From the NCBI RefSeq assembly GCF_000715075.1, contig NC_134094.1, positions 79,274,120-79,338,119 of the forward strand: a stretch of 64,000 nt of DNA, given 5' to 3'. The notes under the pieces were generated by a model that saw nothing but the letters and a program-made list of their open reading frames with translations, did no database searches and was not told where the DNA came from. The translations under genes were made by a program, and so were the position numbers. The stretch is from Nicotiana tabacum (taxonomy: Eukaryota; Streptophyta; Magnoliopsida; Solanales; Solanaceae). Shown here in pieces: positions 49,641-60,967 of the stretch (the stretch's first letter is position 1; every line of letters begins with the position of its first letter).

Positions 49641-50810
49641 TGGCACGCACGGTGGGACGATCTCTACCTCTCATCTCTTCGATTACCAAATTTTAAGAAC
49701 ACGGAAATGGCTCCTAAAAAGACCAAATTCAAATTCACTACTGCTAAGGCTACAGATTCCAAGTTTTCCTCTGATGTGGAAAACTTGCTAGACGTTACTA
49801 TGGAAAGAATAGGACCTATCACTAGGAACAAAGAAAACTTGGTGCGAAACCAAGCATTTCAAATTCCATCTGCATCGGTTCCTTTGATTTTAGATCCTTA
49901 ATGGGGCAAGGTCCTTTTCAACTGAATTAAAAGAACGAGCAAACATTGTTGAAATTATTGAAAAGTCATTAGCTCTACTTAGCCTGTCTTGATTTAAGAA
50001 TCTCATCATACAAGAGGATCAAATATTTTGATCACTGGATCTGCTCCAATCACTCCATGTGAGTTGTTCCACTCCAAGTATGGTGTAAGAGAAAATTCAT
50101 GCTTTGCTCCACCATCCATGACAGTTATCTAAGCAATGGTGACTAACACTTCAACTGTTCAAGAACAACTCACAAATTTAACAAATGCAATTGAGGGGTT
50201 AACGAAGCATATGCAAGATCAAGATAATCAAATTATCAAGCTGATAGATAGAGTTGAAAGCATGATGGAGGGCGATTCAAGTCATGCACCTGGGAAGATC
50301 CCTATAATGCAATATAAATGAGACTCATCCGCAAGGCAAACAATGACACTAAGAAACTTCAAATTTCATCTGACAGAGTAATTCCCATTGATTAGTTGAA
50401 AGACTTTATTATGGGAACCATCAAAGACAAGTACGATACTGCTGCCAAGTATTCTCTTGCATATGCGAAGACATACACTTCAAGAATAGCTGAACTGTAA
50501 GGCGAACTGTAAGTATGGCTGAACTCACAAACACCCATTAATGGAAGGATGAGCCAGTCGTTGATTTCATCAATCGATGGAGGAATACAAGCCTCACTGC
50601 AAAGACAGACTTAGTAAAGCTTCTGGAATAGAAATGTGTATCCAAGGAATGTATTGGGGACTTCGCTACATCCTATAGGGTATCAAGCCTAAGTCTTTTG
50701 AAGAATTAGCTACACATGCTCATGATATGGAGTTAAGCATATCTTCAAGCGGAAATCAAGGACCACATGTTTATGAATCTCGCAAAGGGAAGGATAAACA
50801 AGAAATAAAG
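49641..50810 (+). pseudogene. PBS-like site and gag of the gag-protease retroelement (broken)
   Basis: TGGCACGCACGGTGGGAC (49641-49658) is the primer-site position following the LTR that ends at 39154. The gag frame starts at 49707 (MAPKKTKFKFTTAKATDSKF) to a stop at 49900. A second piece (50136-50321) has a coiled-coil (TNLTNAIEGLTKHMQDQDNQ). Gag-core fragments with stops follow: WKDEPVVDFINRWRN (about 50541) and FEELATHAHDMELSI (about 50700). The particle protein is therefore broken. No RT is found downstream. Confidence 0.75.
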
Positions 50811-53178
50811 GGGGGGAGGGGGGCAAGTTTATGCTGAAGTCTGAGAGCAAAGAATCAACGAATGTTAATGCCTCGCCATTAAAGGTCACTATAAAAGTGA
50901 GTAAGAAGCAAAGTGTTAAGACAACGTCCTTACATAATAAAGTCGTCCGAAAGTTAACTTTGAAAGAAATGCAACTGAAGGAGTATCCATTCTTGGACTC
51001 CGATGTTCCAATAATTTTTTAAGAACTCTTTGAGTTGAAACTCATTGAGTTACTTGAAATGAAGCGGCCAGATGAAGATGGAAGGACTAGTGATTCAAAT
51101 TATTGAAAGTATCATCAGTTGATTGGCCACCCCATTGAAAATGCTTTATATTTAAAAAGAAAGTCATAGACTTGGTCGATGAAGGAAAAATCTTGGTCGA
51201 GCATGAGAAGCAAAGTTTGAATCAAGTCTCTGTCACTTTTGGTTCACTTGATCCCATTGTCCTTTGTAATTTTGTCAAAGTACATGAATATGAGGGCATC
51301 CAAACTGCATCACCACCAAAGATGATTAAATTTGGTGACTTTGAACCTATCGACGTGAGCAAATCATTGCTTCTCCTTATAGTGAATAAAGTAATATTGG
51401 AGAAAAGATCTCAAGAGTAAAGTAAATCACGTGAGAGTAAAACCAATGATGAAGGTTGTATTCTTTTGACTTGGCGGAGATGCTGCAAGACAAATTCACA
51501 AAAGGAGTCAAACAAGCAATTGACTAGGGAAAAGGTGGTGAAAAGACGCAAGAAGAAAATGGTAAAGAAGAATTTGAAGAAAACAAAAATGGAAGAGAAT
51601 CACTATCAAAGGCTACGTAGTCCAGTGATAGTGGAAGCATTTCTGCCAAGATGGTTACGCACACAAGCTCCCTATGAAGATATCAAGGCCTCATGTTGTA
51701 AAGTAGATGAAAAAGAGACAAAGAAGGAAGATTCATCATTGTTGCCACCTCATTTGTCTAAAGAATTCACTAAGCATCTCTCTGAAGAAGTGGACACTTG
51801 TGATGCACAAATAATATTCATTAATGATGAATTTTTTCTTGGTGAAACACGTCATAATTGTCCCATGTTTTTGGTTGGCGTTGTGCGTGAGAAGAGAGTT
51901 AGTAGAATTTTGATTGATGATGGATCCGGCGTCAATATTCTCCCATTTCGTATTGTCAAAGAGCTTGGTATACTAATGGATGAACTATGTGAAAGTCGTT
52001 TGATGATTCAAGGATTCAATCAAGGGGGGTAAAGAGCGATACAGGCTATCAAATTGGAAATAAATAAGGGAGATATGCCTTCGAGAGCATGGATGCATGT
52101 GATCGATGCAAAGACCTCATATAGTATCTTGTTAGGAAGGCCATGGTTACACGATAACAAAGTGGTTTCATCCACTTACCATCGATCATTGAAGTACTGT
52201 GAAGATGGGGTCGAAAAGAAGATAGTTGTTGATGATAAACTTTTCACCGAGACAGAATCATACTTTACTGATGTAAAATTCTACTTAAAGAATTATGTCT
52301 CAAATGAGGTTAATGATGATGTGATGTCGACCAAAAATATTACAAAGAAGGTTGATGTTATAACTGGCAAGGCAAATATTACAGTCGAAAAGGATCAATT
52401 GCTTTACAATAGGAACAAGATAAATGAGGCATCTTCAAGTAAGAAAGTGACTCCTACTCTTCGCTATGTCCCAAAGGCAACAAAGACTGAAGATCCATCT
52501 TCTGAACTACAAGGGAATGTGTTAGGAGGCTTAAACCTTCCTATCGAGCGAATCGATACAATTAAGTTATTCACAAAGTAGCTATAGGGTTTGTCAAATC
52601 ATCAAACCACAATCTGCTTCTAAATCTAGCACTTCCTGCAAAGCCCTCAGATAAGGGCTTTGACCCAAATGCCTATAAGCTATTAGCAAAATCTGGTTAT
52701 GATCCAAATGAACCATCCAAGTTGGGAAAGCTCCAACCTGAAGCTTCTAACCCTACTCAAAAGATGATGGTGGAGAAAAGCCTGAAACAATCACGTGAAG
52801 GTTTGGTTTACAAACAACCTGTATCTCCATAAAAGGGGCAAGTTGTACATTACTGTTAAAGAAGAGTATACGATATTTAATGAGAAGCCTTCTGTGTTTG
52901 ATCGACTTACAAAACCAAGGACCTCAGTCTTTGATAGGTTGGGACCATTGAAAAAGGGACACAAGTGCCATGGAAGTAATAGAAGGATCGAAGCACCTAT
53001 CTTCTCTAAAAAGCAGATTTCGACCATAGACTGCCCGAGTCTAGTTCCTTTTAGAATGAGGCAGGAGACAAAACTTGTAGTTTTGTGTGGAGAGGTCCTC
53101 GAAGAAAAGGCTCATACTATAGTCCATACTAAAGAACATGAGGAAGATGAAGAAAGTGGAGTAAAAACTAGAGAATAA
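50811..53178 (+). pseudogene. Protease and flanking regions of the gag-protease retroelement (broken)
   Basis: Open pieces 50831-51022, 51172-51420, 51466-52032, 52054-52581 and 52795-53178 run in order. The aspartic protease is in the third and fourth: RILIDDGSGVNILPF (about 51904-51948) holds the catalytic Asp, then a TAA at 52030, then SYSILLGRPWLH (about 52110-52145). Lys/Glu-rich linkers surround it. No RT, RNase H or integrase follows before the hAT insertion at 53330, so the family looks non-autonomous, though deletion cannot be excluded without a second copy. Confidence 0.78.
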
Positions 53179-53700
53179 AGTGGGTAACTTTTCACATACA
53201 TATTACCCTGCTACAAGTTGTAGTGATAGAAGATATTAAATTTTTTCTATATTTATAATCTCAATATAATCAATCGCTTTCGCGAATACTTTAGAAACTC
53301 AATAAGTTTCTTTGAGACTTACTATGACATAAGGGTGGCAAATGGGCCAGTCCGGGCCCGGGACCGGCCCGGGACCGCGATTCAAATGGGCCAGGACCAG
53401 TAGATGTGGGTCTGGGCCGGTCTCGTGGGTCGGTTCTTGGCTTTGAACCATTAGGACCGGGACCGTTTAGCCCGCAGAGGGATCGGGACCAGACCGGACC
53501 CTTGGCGGGCCAAACGGTCCCAACGGTAAATGTTTTTTAAAAAAAAGAGTCGTTTGGAAAATTTAAAAAACAGTCGCTGGGCTGTCAAAAATAGCCGTTA
53601 GATATTTAGAAAATAGTCATTTAACCCCCCCTCCCCCCCCTCCCCCAACTTTGTTTTAACCTCAAACGTTTTATAATTATACTTTTTCCCTATTTTCAAC

Positions 53701-53708
53701 TATAAATA
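53701..53708 (+). promoter_or_regulatory. TATA box of hAT copy 2 transposase
   Basis: CTATAAATACC, about 270 bases upstream of the transposase ATG at 53978; the same sequence stands at the matching place in copy 1. Confidence 0.6.
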
Positions 53709-53977
53709 CCCCCTCATTCTTTTAATATTTTCTTACAAAATCAATATTAATCTATCACAATCTCTCTCTAATTTTCTTCTATACTTGCTACTATTTCTTA
53801 CTATTGTTACAATTTGTGAAAAAATTGTGAAGTTGGTGAATTAAAGTATTCAAGTCATCAACGATAATCAATTTTCAACAAGTTGTTCGTCAATTCGGTA
53901 AACTTGTTCCAACTCTTAAGTCTTAATATTGTAGTTTTGGTTTGTTTTATTTATTTGCTATTACTTGATTAATTAAT

Positions 53978-56264
53978 ATGGCTTCCTTAAAAAATTATTT
54001 TTCCAAAAATAAGAATAAGGAAAAATCCAAGAGTGGCGAATCTAGTGGTACTGTTGTTCCTCCTCCCCTGCCCCCGGCTCCCCGAACCAAACCCCATATC
54101 CGCCCTATACCTGCTATTCTTGATACCGATAATAGTTTATTATAATTTATCGATAGTCAATTTTACCATAATATTACACCCGGTGAACAGTTAGACCATA
54201 AATTAATGAATGCTCTTTATTCTAATAATTATAATACTATTGATGAAAATGATGATGAGGAAATTGATCTTGATGAAACTCAACCGGATGATGATACACC
54301 CACTAGTCATGCTCCTGATGTTAACCCAACTAGTGATAACCCTGCTAATCTAAATGATGACCCATCTGATACTCCTGTTACTATCCCTACTTTTTCTAGA
54401 CAACCTACAAAACGGACGGAAACATCTCTTGTTTGGCCATTATTTACACAACTAGTTCCACAAAATAAAGCTAAGTATAAAACTTGTGGTACTGAGTTAG
54501 CTTTTAAATATGTTGCTGGATTGCAGGGGGGAGGGGGAGGGGGCGAAAACTTTGGCTAGACACATACAAAAATACCCTAGAGATAAAATAAAATATGAAC
54601 GTCTGAAAGCTTTGTCCGAGGGGAGAAGTATACCTAGTCCTAGTCAGGGTAACTCTAGTACCGGTTCAAATTAATTTCAACCGGGAATTAACACTATTTT
54701 CGGTGGTATTTTATATTATAATCCAAAAAAAGATCGGGAAGAATTGGCAAAAATGGTAACTGTTATGTGATTACCCTATAGTTTTCCTTCTGACCCTTCG
54801 TTTGTGCATTATATTAGAAATGTTTTTAATCCTACTTATAAAGGTTTTTCTCGCACAACCGTAAAGAGCGATATTTATAAATATAAGCATGAATATGAAT
54901 AATATTTGCGCTATTTATTTACTCATATAAATTATTGTATTGCTATTACAACTGATATTGGTAGAAGTGGCAATGACTGTGATTACCTTACTGTTACCAG
55001 TCATTGGATTGATGAGGAATGGATAATGCAAAAGTGCATAATTGCTTATAGAATAATTAATTCACGTCACACATGACAGTTTATTGCTAGCACAGTTACA
55101 TATATTTGCAGATATTTTTGCATTAGTGATAAAATAATATCGGTTTCAATGGATAATGCTACTAATAGCACAAATGCTATAGACTTGCTTACCACTACGC
55201 TAAATCCTGCATTTAGTAATATTTTTCATGTTAGATGTATTTGTCATATTTACCATTTAATTGTGGGTGATGGTATGAGAATTTTAAATATTAAAATTAA
55301 AAAGGTTAAAATGGCTCTTAACTGGCTTTTTATTCAAATTGTAGAAGTAGACTTAGAGAATATTTTAAAAGATGCGATGAATTTGGCCTAAGAGAAATAA
55401 AGGTTCCTAAATCTTGTCCAACTAGATGGAATTACATGTATGAAAGTTTGATTGTTGCATAGGAGGTCCTCAATTTTGGTATGAAATTGTTTATAATGGT
55501 TTAGCACTTGAAGATGCTGAGTTGGCTGGACTTCCGGAAGCAATAACCTCAATTAGAATAAATGCTCAAACTATTTATAATGTTTATCAAGTAGCATTAG
55601 ATCATGCTAGACCAAATGTTCCAACTTCTTCTTCTTCTGATTCTCAATCATCTAAAAGAACTGCGGGAGTAAGAGCACTTAGTGGTTGGGTGGGGTTTAG
55701 GGGTTCTCAAGATACATCTAAAAGAACTGTGGGAGTAAGAGCACTTAGTGGTTGGGTGGGGTTTAGGGGTTCTCAAGATTCTAGTAGCAATAATTTTTCA
55801 CAACTAAATGAGCTTGAAGTTTATTTGTTGCAGCAAATTAAGGAAGTGAATCCCGACGGCTCCTTTAATCTTTTGCAATGGTGGAAGACAAAGGAAAATA
55901 CTTTCCGGTTCTTTCAAAGATGGCCCGAGACATTTTAACTATTCAAGCTTCAACAGTGGCATCGGAGAGCGCTTTCATTCAAGCAAGACTTCAACTCGGT
56001 GATTATAGAGTGTCTATGAGGGAGAGCTTGAAAAAATCAGTACTTTTCAGAGATTGGATCCATTCGGAAAGAAGACATTTTGGACTTGCTGAATCACAAC
56101 CAGATGAAGACGAAGCTTACGAAGAACTACTAGCTGAATTTGCAGAGGATACTGCTTCGCCCGATAATGGAAGCGGCGATGACCAAGCTACTTTTCCGCC
56201 ACCACCAACGGAAATTCCTCCGAACCTTGAAGGATTTATGAAGTTTTTAAGAGATACCATGTAA
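53978..56264 (+). pseudogene. hAT transposase, BED zinc finger type (copy 2, broken)
   Basis: ATG at 53978; TAA at about 54141; acidic region (54206-54320); BED finger start CGTELAF near 54484, disrupted by a G-rich run near 54525-54542; catalytic-core part SNIFHVRCICHIYHLIVGDG (about 55215-55275); C-terminal dimerisation block TVASESAFIQARLQLGDYR (about 55950-56010); end at 56264 (FMKFLRDTM). Compared with copy 1 it has lost about 338 bases at 55458, removing part of the core, and gained a 66-bp tandem duplication (55651-55782). Stops at about 54773, 54899 and 55075 are further damage. Inactive. Confidence 0.88.
55651..55782 (+). repeat. 66-bp in-frame tandem duplication in hAT copy 2
   Basis: Two 66-base units (55651-55716 and 55717-55782) encode SKRTAGVRALSGWVGFRGSQ twice with minor changes. 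Copy 1 has one unit. The length is a multiple of three, so the frame is kept. Confidence 0.95.
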
Positions 56265-56745
56265 CTTGTATGAACAAAAATTAGTATGTATTATGTAACT
56301 TGTATTTTGGCACATCTTGATTAGTTTCTTTTTCTTCTCAATGGTGGTATTAACACCTTATTATGCTCATTCCATAGGGGGAGGAAGACTAAGAAAGATA
56401 TTTCCATATTGTTTTAATGCTATAATAAAATTGCAAGGCATTTCTTTGAATATCTCTTTACAATATTTTTGTCTTTAAATTTTAAATTAAAAAGTTTAGG
56501 TCATAATTCTATAATAAAATTTACAAGGCATTGCCTTAAATATTTTTTTGTACATCTTTTTGTCTCTAATTTCAATTCTAATTTTTTTTAAAAAAATTAA
56601 TATTTTAGCCGTTGGGCCTACTTAGCCCATTTAGCCCGCGTCCCGGGCCGGTTCCTAGAAAAAAACTATTTAGCCCGGGACTATTTGGCCCATTTAGTTA
56701 AGGACCGGACGGGGACCGTTTGGATCGGCCCACATGCCACCCCTA

Positions 56746-57784
56746 CAATACCTTATTGATAATCAATTTTATTTCTCCAAAATCTCTTCGAGAGCTCTCA
56801 ATTAATTTTGTACTACAACATATTCATCAACATCCATAGGTGAATATCTCTTCCAAGGAAAACGTTTTACCGTTATGGTCATGGTCAAAGTCATTATAGG
56901 CAAGATATGTTGTTTCTATTACTATTACCCTGTAATAATAATATTGCCATAATATTTTGGCATAATCACAATAGGTACGTGATCAATGACTATTCACGTC
57001 ATAATAATAAAATTATTTTCTTATTTCCTCTTAAACCTCTTTCTAGAGGTGGGTGTGGTATATTCACTACCACTGACACGTTCATATTCTTTCAAGAATA
57101 AATATATATTCATAAATCACATGTTATTACATTCACATCATGAATGGACCATAATTATCTATATGTGCTTTACAGAATCTAATGTCAAATCGATGACAAG
57201 CATTACTTTCACAAGTGAAGGATTATTTGAGAATTCTTATTGTTCTCATTGCCACAATGATGATGATTATAATTTTGTCTATTATCACGTCCACATCCAT
57301 TGGTACCTTCTCGGTAATAATTTTATTTTCTTTCAGACTTATCACATATTGCTACCACATTCTCTTAAGAGAACGAGAATGAAGCAAATTCAATGGGACG
57401 GCTTGTGCTCATGATCATACATGAATTTGATCATGGCAAGACATAGAAAATTTACCACTTCGGATTGTTATAATATTTTTCAAACTCTTTTAGAGTTATA
57501 ATCAAAATTTATTGTCTTTGTATTTAAAATTAAATTATAGAATTTTATGAATTTGAAAGAGAAAAATAAGATAAAATACCTACATTAAATTTATTCCTGA
57601 AGGAAGTTCATGGAGAAATTGACAATTATTATGCTCCATTTTATGTAGAAGTTGGCACTATGCACATATCTCAAAGCCTGAGCCTCACATAAATTCCTAT
57701 ATCTTCTCTCCACGAGTGATTTAATTTCTCAAATATTAGACAACTAATTAATAGTATATCTATAAATTAAAACAAACGCCCTCT
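56746..57784 (-). pseudogene. Ty1/copia gag remnant, minus strand
   Basis: Read on the minus strand, the stretch around 57330-57190 gives a Gly/Asn/Arg-rich segment (GCGRDNRQNYNHHHCGNEN) and then CHRFDIRFC, resembling the basic region and zinc knuckle of copia gag. Frames are broken throughout. The LTR and primer site of the same orientation lie just to the right (57785-58019), which supports the reading. The downstream part of the element is missing, cut at the hAT end (56746). Confidence 0.5.
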
Positions 57785-57817
57785 ACTCAATTGGTTAGAG
57801 TCACGTGCTGATAACGT
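57785..57817 (-). other. Copia primer binding site matching part of a tRNA (half-tRNA type)
   Basis: The plus strand reads ACTCAATTGGTTAGAG then TCACGTGCTGATAACG, close to the D-arm and anticodon arm of a tRNA-Ile, and stops there. On the element's own strand it is therefore complementary to an internal tRNA stretch. Acceptor and T arms are absent, so it is not a tRNA gene. Confidence 0.55.
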
Positions 57818-58019
57818 ATTATAAAACAATAAAAGAAGAAGAAGAGTATTGCAGAGAAAAATAGAGAGAGAATTTTTTATTGATTTGGGATGAATTACAA
57901 TGGAATAGAACCCCTAATTACTTTTACCCACGAAATAACAAATTCTAAAATGTCTCTAAAAGATAGACATTCCACATAAATAAAATATTATTTATAACAA
58001 AAATAGAATTTTTCGTACA
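57816..58019 (-). repeat. Short copia LTR, minus strand
   Basis: On the minus strand it starts TGTACGAAAAATTC at 58019 and runs about 200 bases to the primer site. It contains AATAAAAAATTC and a TTCTTCTTCTTTTATTG tail. Boundaries are approximate, because no second LTR is in the window. Confidence 0.5.
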
Positions 58020-58055
58020 TTATCTTTCCCAATTGTAAAATTGATGTATGTCACC

Positions 58056-58993
58056 TAGGGGTGTACATAGGTCGAATTGGTTCGAATTTTTCAATTATCA
58101 AACCAAACCAATTATGTCGGATTTTTAAATTTATAAACCAAACCAAACCAACAAAGTCGAGTTTTTCAATCTCGATTTTTCTAGGGGTTTTCGGGTTTTT
58201 TTCCGGTAAAGTCTTCATAGCATAAAATATGTAACTTGTACTCCAAATATTTCTTAAATTCTAGTAAAATACAACTATATAATGTATTTTTCAAGAAACT
58301 AACACAATAATATGAGATAAGTCATAACATTATACTAAAATATTCAATAACAAAGATAAAATAATAAAATTACATAAAATAAATATTGCTAATTAATAAG
58401 CCATAGTGAAAATTAACATAATCTAAAAATACTATATAGGTCATGCTAAAATAAGTATAGCTAATAAGTATTAATATTAATTACATAACTAAGCACTAAA
58501 GAAAAAGATAAACTAAGTTATGCATTTTCATTATAAACCAATGTAAAACTAAAATAATTATCCAACATTATCGTCATTCACATTATCGTCATTCCTAGTA
58601 TTAAATTGAATTGAATTTCTTTTGTTAGCATTAGTATTGATTTGAACTTTGTTTGAGCTACTACATTTATGGGCTTTAAAATTTATTTACCATTCAAGAA
58701 TGTTAAGTCTAAACTTGAAATAATACGTTAAAAGATAAAACTGTGAAAAAGTTTAAGAAATATTTATAAATTACATTACAATAAATATTTATATGTATAA
58801 AATATTTTTAAAAATTATATAAATGTATTATCAGTTGGTTTGATTTCGGTTTGACTTTTTTTAGTTAAAACCAAACCAAACTAATTATGATCGGGTTTTA
58901 TTTTCCAATCTCAAACCACATCGAATTTTTTTTTCTCGATTTGATTCGGATTATCGATGTGGTGGGATTTATGGTTTTCTTTCGACACCCCTA
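58056..58993. mobile_element. Non-autonomous hAT-type element, 938 bp
   Basis: Flanked by a perfect 8-bp target duplication ATGTCACC (58048-58055 and 58994-59001). Terminal inverted repeats TAGGGGTGT...ACACCCCTA. Both subterminal regions carry AACCAAACC/GGTTTGGTT-type motifs in inverted arrangement. The interior is AT-rich with no coding frame. It differs from the 53330 hAT family except at the outermost bases. Confidence 0.92.
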
Positions 58994-59001
58994 ATGTCAC
59001 C

Positions 59002-59195
59002 TACGATTATATTCTTTTTTTTTCCTCGTCACCTACTGTTATATTCAGTTAAACACTGAAAAATCATTCAGAAATGAGATTTAAAAAAAAATAAAAAATG
59101 GAGTATTTTTTGTGAAAAACATCTTCCCCTGTGAGCAGTCCTAAGAAACAGAGGCTCCACGCCTTTAGCTGTTGTTACCTTATCATCTTTCCATA
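59002..59195 (+). other. 5' flank of the TPR gene
   Basis: AT-rich sequence between the hAT-type element and the gene start. No TATA box is clear. The transposon end is only about 195 bases from the ATG. Confidence 0.4.
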
Positions 59196-59649
59196 ATGGC
59201 ACTAACCCACACCCTTCATCCCAAACCCACCGTTTCTGTAGTCATTAAACCCTTTAAGTACTGCCCTTCTTCAAGTTCTTTACCTCTATTCTCAAGCAAG
59301 TTTCAGAATGGTGATATTTTCTTGGGCGCCACTTTTTCAAGAATTCAGACTTATCACAATCCACTACCAGCTTTGACCAGAAGACTATTCTTGCCCTCAG
59401 TTTCTGGGCTCTGGGATGCATTAACAAGTGGTAACTCAGCTCGTGATGCTGTAATGGCAATTCGAAGGGGAATGCAACTTTTCAGACAGGTAATTATTCT
59501 TGATTTCTCTTTCAGTTTACTGATTGTTTTTTACTAGTTCAATTGATTTGAGGGATCAGAAATTTTTGGTTCTGTAATGAAGGGCGACGTGTTAGGGTCT
59601 TTGGTGGAGTTTGACAAGGCAATTGAACTTGATCCTCGCCAGAAAGCAT
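59196..59649 (+). CDS. Plastid-type TPR protein, exons 1-2 (5' part only)
   Basis: Exon 1 runs 59196-59489 (98 codons, phase 0) to a CAG|GTAATT donor. Exon 2 runs 59583-59649 after an AAG acceptor, to a CAT|GTGAGC donor. The protein starts MALTHTLHPKPTVSVV, Ser- and Pro-rich like a chloroplast transit peptide, and continues into ARDAVMAIRRGMQLFRQ and, across the splice, GDVLGSLVEFDKAIELDPRQ, a tetratricopeptide unit. I recall an Arabidopsis plastid TPR-like protein with this block; the function is unknown to me. The ATG at 59172 is in frame but lacks the transit-peptide look. Later exons are not in the window; a MITE (59723) and an LTR element (from 60968) occupy what should be intron 2, so the gene may be very long or broken. 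Confidence 0.75.
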
Positions 59650-59722
59650 GTGAGCTTCTTAATTGATTGATACAAATTAAAGCGCATTAATAATTTGTCC
59701 TATTATTACGCAAATGAAACTA

Positions 59723-60249
59723 GAGGGTGTTTGGCTAAGCTTGTAAGCTGGCCAAACTAGCTTATAAGCACGTTTTGGCTTTTCTACGTGTTTGGTAAAC
59801 ATCCAAAGTGCTTATAAGTTAAAATCATCTATAAGCCATAAGTTGGTCACCCCCAACTTATGACTTTTCAGCTTATAAGCACATTTAGTTTGACCATGAC
59901 TTTTACTAGTTTTATCCTTAATAATATTTTTTAATTTACGAAATATTTTTTTCAAAATAAATTTTTTAATTTTCTCTTCATTCCATATTCGTTGTTTATC
60001 ATTTTCTCTACAAAGAAACTTTTTAATTCATAATTTTTTGTAAAAACTTTAAGGGTATTTTAGTCTTTTTAACAAGAGAATAGCTTATCAGCACTTTTCT
60101 ACCAAACATATCAACTGCTTATTACCAGTTTCAGCACGTCTATCCAAACACGTAAATGCTTATTTTAAAAATCAGTTTCAGCACTTAAAAATATTTTTCA
60201 GCACTTCAAGCTTATCAGCTATTTATAATCAGCTAATCCAAACATGCTC
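59723..60249. mobile_element. MITE (TTTGG-type) in TPR intron 2
   Basis: Ends GAGGGTGTTTGGCTAAGCT and, in complement, GAGCATGTTTGGATTAGCT form imperfect terminal inverted repeats. Flanks CTA (59720-59722) and TTA (60250-60252) are a possible 3-bp duplication. Internal CTTATAAGC motifs repeat in both directions. No coding capacity. This type is common in Solanaceae introns. Confidence 0.75.
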
Positions 60250-60252
60250 TTA

Positions 60253-60967
60253 CAGAGACTAATAGAAGAAATACAGTTCAAAGAAATGCATTCCAATTGA
60301 GTAATTTTATGAGTAAAATCCACTTTACCCCCTTAACCGTTAAGGGTTCGGAAGCAATAGCCCTCATAGTTTGAATGGGAAAAGGAACCCCCTTATGCAA
60401 TATATTTTTGGTGAGAATTTCTTTTTCAAAATAAATATTTTTTTTCTTTCTCTATCCTTTCAAAGGTGAAGTATAATATTTTTCATCCAAACCAATACTT
60501 GAATTTCGTCTTTCTTGCTTGTAAAATTTAAGATATTCTTATATTATATCGAGGCCATTGTTAAAATTTTTGCAATAAAGAAAAAAAATCTTGCATACAA
60601 AATTCAGGAAATATGCTGAGCATTTCAATTTAAAAGGAAAAAGATACACTGAAATAATCAATTCTCTGACATATATATTAGATGAAAGAATTGTTTCTAT
60701 GAATATTAATTAATTTATTTTTTCTTTGTACATTAAAATTATTATACTAAAGCAATATTAAACTTTACTTATTTTGAAAATATCTTTATTGAACAGAAAT
60801 TATAGTTGATAATGTCACATTTGAAAATTTATTATGGAGGCGTTTTTGCATTACATCATATTTTAACTATGCAGGAAGAAGGCTAAAGGATAACTCCATA
60901 AATTATATAGATCCTAATTGTTTGTCATATCTTGAGCTTTTGGAAATAATAACCTCACCCGAGCTTC
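60253..60967. other. Presumed TPR intron 2 sequence
   Basis: AT-rich. No exon continuing the TPR motif is recognisable, and no repeat is identified. Confidence 0.4.

Larger units (their letters stand above)
53330..56745 (+). mobile_element. hAT-superfamily DNA transposon, copy 2
   Basis: 3416 bases, starting TAAGGGTGGCAAATGGGCC and ending with the complement of TAGGGGTGGCATGTGGGCC. It is clearly the same family as copy 1 (9585-14545) but in plus orientation and without the TA array. Flanks CTATGACA and CAATACCT do not make a target duplication, so one end may have been joined to other DNA after insertion. Subterminal GGGCC/GGTCC-rich zones are at 53345-53520 and 56600-56735. A TATA box is at 53701-53708. 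Confidence 0.88.

Noticed and set aside
56907..57414. Plus-strand frames 56907-57101 and 56986-57414 as a small membrane protein
   Set aside because: The minus strand gives a better explanation as a copia gag remnant beside a same-orientation LTR.
57785..57817. Possible tRNA-Ile gene
   Set aside because: Only the D-arm and anticodon-arm part is present. The acceptor and T arms are missing, and it lies at a PBS position.
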